DNA of 17,407 bases, from assembly GCA_002377645.1 (NCBI GenBank), contig DFQF01000076.1, forward strand, positions 1 through 17,407, read 5' to 3'. The stretch comes from Nitrospinaceae bacterium UBA3496. Lineage in GTDB: Bacteria > UBA8248. Position numbers and translations under genes: made by a program. Below the pieces are notes generated by a model that was not told where the DNA came from, ran no database searches, and saw only the letters and a program-made list of their open reading frames with translations. Positions 13,539 through 17,407 of this stretch are shown here, piece after piece (the first letter of the stretch is position 1; the number at the start of each line of letters is the position of its first letter).

Positions 13539-15185
13539 TTACATCATACCGCCCATACCACCCATTCCACCAGGAGGCATACCAGGAGGCATAGCAGCAG
13601 CCGCTCCACCTTCTTCAGGTTTATCTGAAATAACACACTCAGTAGTAAGCATCAAACCTGCAACAGATGCAGCATTTTGTAGTGCAGAACGTGTTACCTT
13701 AGCAGGATCAATAACGCCAACTTTAACAAGATCTTCGAATTTGTCAGATGCCGCATTATAGCCTGTATTACCTTTTTCTGCTTTCACTTTCTGTACAATT
13801 ATAGAGCCCTCTTGACCCGCATTATTAGAAATCTCTCTAAGAGGAGCCTCTAAAGCTTTAGCTAGAATTTCTATTCCAACTTGCCTGTCGCCAGCAGAAG
13901 TCATACTCTCAACTCCTTTCTGACTTCGAACTAACGCAACTCCACCACCTACTACCACTCCTTCTTCTACTGCCGCTCTGGTAGCATTCAGTGCATCTTC
14001 TACTCTCGCTTTCTTCTCTTTCATTTCTGTCTCTGTAGCTGCACCAACATTAATAACGGCAACTCCACCAACAAGTTTTGCAAGTCGTTCTTGAAGTTTT
14101 TCTCTATCGTAATCACTTGTTGTTTCTTCTATTTGATTTCTAATTTGTTTCACACGACCTTCTATATCTTTAGCTTTTCCTTTTCCTTCAACAATAGTCG
14201 AGTTGTCTTTATCAATAGTTACTCGTTTTGCTTGACCAAGGTCGTCCACGGTAATATTTTCAAGTTTAATTCCCAAGTCTTCGCTCAACATTTTCCCACC
14301 AGTTAAAATTGCCATATCTTCCAGCATTGCTTTACGACGATCTCCAAAACCTGGCGCTTTAACAGCAGAAACATTTAAAGTCCCGCGAAGTTTATTAACA
14401 ACTAAAGTAGCCAGTGCTTCTCCATCTATATCTTCAGCAATAAGCAAAAGAGGTTTTCCCATTTTTGCTACTTTTTCTAATAGAGGCAGAAGATCGCGCA
14501 TATTGGATATTTTCTTTTCATGAAAAAGTATGTAAGGATCTTCCAATACAGCTTCCATACGATCAGCATTAGTTACAAAATATGGACTTAAATACCCTCT
14601 ATCAAACTGCATACCCTCAACTATATCTAAAGAAGTTTCCATAGATTTTGCTTCTTCAACAGTAATAACACCATCTTTTCCTACTTTATCCATAGCTTCC
14701 GCTATCAAATCACCAATAGTAGGGTCATTATTTGCCGAAATAGTCCCCACCTGAGCTATTTCTTTTTTATCTCTCACAGGTTTGGAGATTTTCTTTAATT
14801 CAGCCACTACAGACTCTACCGCTTCATCAATGCCTCTTTTTAAATCAATTGGGTTTGCGCCAGCAGTTACATTTCTAAGCCCTTCTGTAAAAATTGCCTG
14901 AGCTAGAACTGTTGCAGTCGTAGTTCCATCACCAGCAATATCAGAAGTTTTGCTAGCAACTTCATTTACTAGTTGTGCACCCATATTTTCAAACTGATCT
15001 TCTAATTCAATTTCTTTAGCAACTGTCACACCATCTTTAGTTGAAGCAGGTGAACCAAACTTCTTGTCTATGACAACATTTCTACCACGTGGTCCGAGAG
15101 TAACCTTTACCGCATTCGCTAGTTGGTCTACCCCTTTCTTAATCTTTCCACGAGCTTCCTCATCAAACAAAATAATCTTCGACAT
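13539..15185 (-). CDS. groEL: 60-kDa chaperonin GroEL
   Basis: ATP-driven chaperonin that folds proteins inside a double heptamer ring with its GroES lid. The 548 residues match group I chaperonins end to end: [20 protein letters not shown], the nucleotide site [72 protein letters not shown] and [14 protein letters not shown]. The C-terminal tail is the usual glycine-methionine type ([12 protein letters not shown]). ATG start; GGAG lies 11 bases upstream, a slightly long spacing. It is 42 bases after groES, followed by a strong terminator. Transcription is expected from the groES promoter under HrcA/CIRCE control. Confidence 0.99.
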   Translation of the reverse strand: MSKIILFDEEARGKIKKGVDQLANAVKVTLGPRGRNVVIDKKFGSPASTKDGVTVAKEIELEDQFENMGAQLVNEVASKTSDIAGDGTTTATVLAQAIFTEGLRNVTAGANPIDLKRGIDEAVESVVAELKKISKPVRDKKEIAQVGTISANNDPTIGDLIAEAMDKVGKDGVITVEEAKSMETSLDIVEGMQFDRGYLSPYFVTNADRMEAVLEDPYILFHEKKISNMRDLLPLLEKVAKMGKPLLLIAEDIDGEALATLVVNKLRGTLNVSAVKAPGFGDRRKAMLEDMAILTGGKMLSEDLGIKLENITVDDLGQAKRVTIDKDNSTIVEGKGKAKDIEGRVKQIRNQIEETTSDYDREKLQERLAKLVGGVAVINVGAATETEMKEKKARVEDALNATRAAVEEGVVVGGGVALVRSQKGVESMTSAGDRQVGIEILAKALEAPLREISNNAGQEGSIIVQKVKAEKGNTGYNAASDKFEDLVKVGVIDPAKVTRSALQNAASVAGLMLTTECVISDKPEEGGAAAAMPPGMPPGGMGGMGGMM

Positions 15186-15227
15186 GATTAGTTTAACTCC
15201 TTAGTATCTAAAATTTTAATTTTTAAT

Positions 15228-15530
15228 TTAAGAAAGAACAGCTAAAACATCATCTTCACGCATTATCAACAGTTCTTCACCCTCTACTTTTACCTCAGTG
15301 CCCGCATATTTGGCAAAAAGCACTTTGTCACCCTCTTTAACTTCAATAGATTGACGCTTTCCATCATCTGTTACTTTTCCAGGTCCAGTTGCTACCACCT
15401 CGCCTTCTTGAGGTTTTTCCTTAGCAGAATCAGGAATTATAATACCCCCTATTTCCTCTTCTTCTGCATCCAGGCGCCTTACGAGAATGCGATCTTGCAA
15501 AGGTTGCACCTTTGCCTTTAACTTCGCCAT
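15228..15530 (-). CDS. groES: 10-kDa co-chaperonin GroES
   Basis: Heptameric lid of GroEL. The 100-residue protein has [14 protein letters not shown], the mobile loop [66 protein letters not shown]. The frame can be extended to TTG 15548, but that codon is part of the TTGAAGGAG ribosome site; ATG 15530, nine bases after GGAG, gives the normal start ([14 protein letters not shown]). It is the first gene of the groESL operon, with promoter and CIRCE 60-125 bases upstream. Confidence 0.98.
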   Translation of the reverse strand: MAKLKAKVQPLQDRILVRRLDAEEEEIGGIIIPDSAKEKPQEGEVVATGPGKVTDDGKRQSIEVKEGDKVLFAKYAGTEVKVEGEELLIMREDDVLAVLS

Positions 15531-15591
15531 TTTTATGTTCTCCTTCAAAAATTAATAGCTAGATTAAAAATAAAAAAATTATAAAGAACGC

Positions 15592-15620
15592 TTTATAGAC
15601 AAGTTTTAATTATATGTCAA
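15592..15620 (-). promoter_or_regulatory. Sigma70-type promoter of groESL
   Basis: On the minus strand TTGACA (15620-15615) and TATAAA (15597-15592) are separated by exactly 17 bases, a near-perfect housekeeping promoter. It lies about 60 bases upstream of the groES start and 6 bases downstream of the CIRCE repeat. No sigma32-type sequence is needed to explain expression. Confidence 0.88.
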
Positions 15621-15626
15621 CAAAAT

Positions 15627-15653
15627 TTAGCACTCTAAAGAACTAAGTGCTAA
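15627..15653. promoter_or_regulatory. CIRCE operator (HrcA binding site)
   Basis: TTAGCACTC-N9-AAGTGCTAA differs from the CIRCE consensus (TTAGCACTC-N9-GAGTGCTAA) at one position. The dyad can be read as 13-bp arms (15622-15634 and 15646-15658, AAAATTTAGCACT and its complement). HrcA, encoded elsewhere, represses chaperone genes from this site until heat or unfolded protein titrates GroEL. It sits in the divergent region between groES and the enoyl-CoA hydratase-family gene. Confidence 0.95.
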
Positions 15654-15710
15654 ATTTTATAAAAATCTGCAATATAATTTATACTATTTACTAAAAAATG
15701 AAGAATTAAT

Positions 15711-15739
15711 GATTCTTTTGAATCTTATTAGAAAGATTC
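15711..15739. repeat. Overlapping inverted repeats upstream of the crotonase-family gene
   Basis: GAATCTT (15720-15726) and AAGATTC (15733-15739) form a perfect 7-bp dyad with a 6-base centre. A further GATTC (15711-15715) can pair with the GAATC at 15720-15724 around TTTT, so the two hairpins exclude each other. The dyad lies 13 bases upstream of a TATAAT (15753-15758), overlapping where a -35 box would be. It may be an operator for the downstream gene; chance in AT-rich DNA is possible. Confidence 0.4.
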
Positions 15740-15784
15740 ACATTGAATTATATATAATACGTATAAAAATTATGGAGAAACTAA

Positions 15785-16564
15785 ATGACTTATCAGAACA
15801 TACAAGTAACTTTAGAAGAAGATGGAATTGGAATCATTACAATAAATAGACCCGAAGTTCGCAATGCAATTGATCCAGACACTTGGGAAGAGATTAGAGA
15901 TGGAGTTAGAAGTTTATATGACAAAAAAGAAATAGGAGCGATCATAATTACCGGTAGTGGGGAGAAAGCTTTTGCAGCCGGTTCCGATATTAGCCAAATA
16001 AAGGAAAGGGACATATTAGACGGCCTAAAAGCAGTAAGCCAATTTGTCCTTTCAGATATAGAAGAAATCGAAAAACCAATAATTGCTGCCGTTAATGGAT
16101 TCGCTCTTGGTGGAGGTTGTGAACTTGCTCTAGCTTGCGACATTAGAATAGCAAGCAAAACCGCAAAATTTGGTCAACCAGAAGTTAATCTTGCAATTAT
16201 ACCTGGAGCAGGAGGTACGCAAAGACTAGCAAATCTGATTGGAATCGGAAGAGCTAAAGAGTTAATTCTAACGGGAGATATAATTGACGCTGATGAAGCT
16301 TATCGCATAGGTTTAGTCAATCGCGTTGTTGAACCAAACGAATTAATGGATAAATCAAAAGAAATTGCAAGGAAAATTATTTCAAAGGGTCCTATGGCCA
16401 TACGTTTAGCAAAATTAGCACTTAACACAGGAAATCACTATGGAGTAAAAGCAGGGATGATCGTAGAGCGCCTCGCTCAATCTTGTCTAATGACTACTAG
16501 TGACAAGAATGAAGGAACTTCAGCTTTTCTAGAAAAAAGGAAAGCTGAATTTAAAAATCGATAG
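15785..16564 (+). CDS. Enoyl-CoA hydratase/isomerase (crotonase) family protein
   Basis: Crotonase-fold enzymes act on acyl-CoA thioesters; the commonest reaction is hydration of trans-2-enoyl-CoA in fatty-acid beta-oxidation. The 259 residues, the usual length, include ITINRPEVRNAID, the CoA/oxyanion loop AFAAGSDI (62-69), AAVNGFALGGGCELALACD (oxyanion Gly and Glu113) and FGQPEVNLAIIPGAGGTQRL (Glu133). Both acid/base glutamates of true hydratases (rat Glu144 and Glu164) are therefore present, favouring hydratase over isomerase or decarboxylase. ATG start with GGAG seven bases upstream. It is a single plus-strand gene divergent from groES; a TATAAT lies at 15753-15758 without a clear -35 box. 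Chain-length and pathway cannot be told. Confidence 0.92.
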   Translation: MTYQNIQVTLEEDGIGIITINRPEVRNAIDPDTWEEIRDGVRSLYDKKEIGAIIITGSGEKAFAAGSDISQIKERDILDGLKAVSQFVLSDIEEIEKPIIAAVNGFALGGGCELALACDIRIASKTAKFGQPEVNLAIIPGAGGTQRLANLIGIGRAKELILTGDIIDADEAYRIGLVNRVVEPNELMDKSKEIARKIISKGPMAIRLAKLALNTGNHYGVKAGMIVERLAQSCLMTTSDKNEGTSAFLEKRKAEFKNR

Positions 16565-16585
16565 ACCTTAGTGCAAAAATCCGAG

Positions 16586-17407
16586 TTAATTGGTGTGTAC
16601 ATAATCTTGAGAACGGAAAGAAACATTTAAATCATTTGCGATTTTAATACAATCATCATTGTCAGTAATTCCTGAAAGATTTACAGCTGTCACTTCAATT
16701 TCTTGAAAGAAAGTGCGCGCTTTAATTATAAAATTCTTGACTTCAACAAAAGGCTCTTTGATATCTTTTGTCTTGCAAATTTTTTCGTAAGACTCTGCAT
16801 TACCTGCCTGAAGACTAATTGAAATTGCATCGACATTTTCACTTAAATCAGGCAAAATATCTTTTCCATTAGTTACACTTCCTAAACCATTCGTAACTAA
16901 TCTTATTTTTTTTGCTCCTTTTTCCTTCAACAATTTAGTTATTTCAATCATAACATCTAATCTAAGTGTAGGTTCCCCAAAACCACTAAAAACAATCTCT
17001 TCATAAGATGAAGGATCAATTATTTCAGCCATAACATCCGAGACACTAGGCTCTTTATCTAAAATCAAATTTGAACCTTTAAAAAAACCATCACCGATTA
17101 ATCCACAAAAAAAACAAGAGTTGTTACATTTATTTGTAATATTTAAATACAAATTCTGTCGATGTTCGTATGTAAAAGCACCTTTTTTCAAATTGCCATC
17201 TATTCCAAAAAGTCTGATATTATTGGCAGTAGTAATTCTTCCTAGTTCTTCTAGACTAATTTCGTGTAATTCAGCTATAACTTTTGCAGTTTCAATCATG
17301 TAAAATGGCTCATTACGCTTGCCTCTATTAGGATGTGGCGTTAAATATGGACAATCGGTTTCTAAAAGAATTCTCTCCAAAGGAACTTTTCGAAAAACCT
17401 CTCGCAG
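16586..17407 (-). CDS. TatD-family hydrolase fused to a radical SAM domain (C-terminal part; cut by right edge)
   Basis: The open frame continues to the right edge, so the 5' part is missing. The visible N-terminal 70 residues are the end of a TatD metal-dependent nuclease: [20 protein letters not shown] (the Asp of LETD is a metal ligand), [19 protein letters not shown] and [12 protein letters not shown], where ordinary TatD proteins stop. About 15 residues later a radical SAM domain begins: [17 protein letters not shown], with CxxxCxxC cysteines for the [4Fe-4S] cluster, then [14 protein letters not shown] (SAM-binding GxGEP motif), IRLVTNGLG and AISISLQAG. The frame is unbroken across the junction. 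Radical SAM proteins associated with or fused to TatD are a known but uncharacterised family; the chemistry is unknown. It ends 22 bases from the convergent crotonase-family gene. Confidence 0.9.
   Translation of the reverse strand: MREVFRKVPLERILLETDCPYLTPHPNRGKRNEPFYMIETAKVIAELHEISLEELGRITTANNIRLFGIDGNLKKGAFTYEHRQNLYLNITNKCNNSCFFCGLIGDGFFKGSNLILDKEPSVSDVMAEIIDPSSYEEIVFSGFGEPTLRLDVMIEITKLLKEKGAKKIRLVTNGLGSVTNGKDILPDLSENVDAISISLQAGNAESYEKICKTKDIKEPFVEVKNFIIKARTFFQEIEVTAVNLSGITDNDDCIKIANDLNVSFRSQDYVHTN

Noticed and set aside
15531..15548. Longer GroES starting at TTG 15548
   Set aside because: The TTG overlaps the GAAGGAG ribosome site; the ATG at 15530 gives the standard N-terminus.
15793..16158. 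Long antisense open frame opposite the crotonase-family gene, and similar antisense frames elsewhere
   Set aside because: They mirror strongly recognised genes, have no family features and no convincing ribosome sites.
1..17407. Mobile elements, CRISPR arrays, tRNA or rRNA genes
   Set aside because: No transposase, integrase, regular spaced repeats or cloverleaf-like sequence was seen on either strand.

Overview
The window is a gene-dense, AT-rich stretch of bacterial chromosome with no mobile elements, tRNA or rRNA genes, or CRISPR arrays. It suggests a Gram-negative bacterium: TonB-type energy transducer, secreted SurA/PpiC-like foldase, GroES/GroEL with a GGM-rich tail, non-mevalonate isoprenoid synthesis, and a methyltransferase resembling the bacterial phosphatidylethanolamine methyltransferases. 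The cysS-ispF-ispD order, the CIRCE-controlled groESL operon, a selenocysteine gene and a TatD-radical SAM fusion would fit an AT-rich, perhaps marine, delta-proteobacterium-like lineage. That placement is inference and of low confidence.

Left block (1-4452, all minus strand): the 5' end of cysS, then ispF and ispD (isoprenoid precursors), moaC (molybdenum cofactor), dcd (dUTP supply), a parvulin-type chaperone and a Ca2+/Na+ antiporter. A 213-bp divergent intergenic region follows.

Plus-strand pair (4666-5854): a PmtA-like methyltransferase, then an OsmC-family gene interrupted by an in-frame TGA exactly where the family has its peroxidatic cysteine. A GC-rich hairpin right after the TGA fits a bacterial SECIS element, so this is read as one 159-residue selenoprotein rather than two short ORFs. 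It is the most notable item in the window.

Minus strand, 5860-9167: a Gfo/Idh/MocA dehydrogenase followed by a lone molybdenum-hydroxylase large subunit, with no iron-sulfur or FAD subunit beside it. Minus strand, 9260-13384: a tight run in transcription order of tonB-like gene, DtxR/MntR-type regulator, cupin, gpsA and a small membrane protein with an HEFTH zinc motif.

Right block: groES-groEL (minus strand) with a near-consensus sigma70 promoter, a CIRCE operator and a strong terminator; a divergent enoyl-CoA hydratase-family gene; and, cut by the right edge, a TatD-radical SAM fusion gene on the minus strand.

TTG starts are common (about 7 of 18 assignable starts), most with good Shine-Dalgarno sequences. 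Several starts were set by ribosome-binding-site position rather than by longest ORF.
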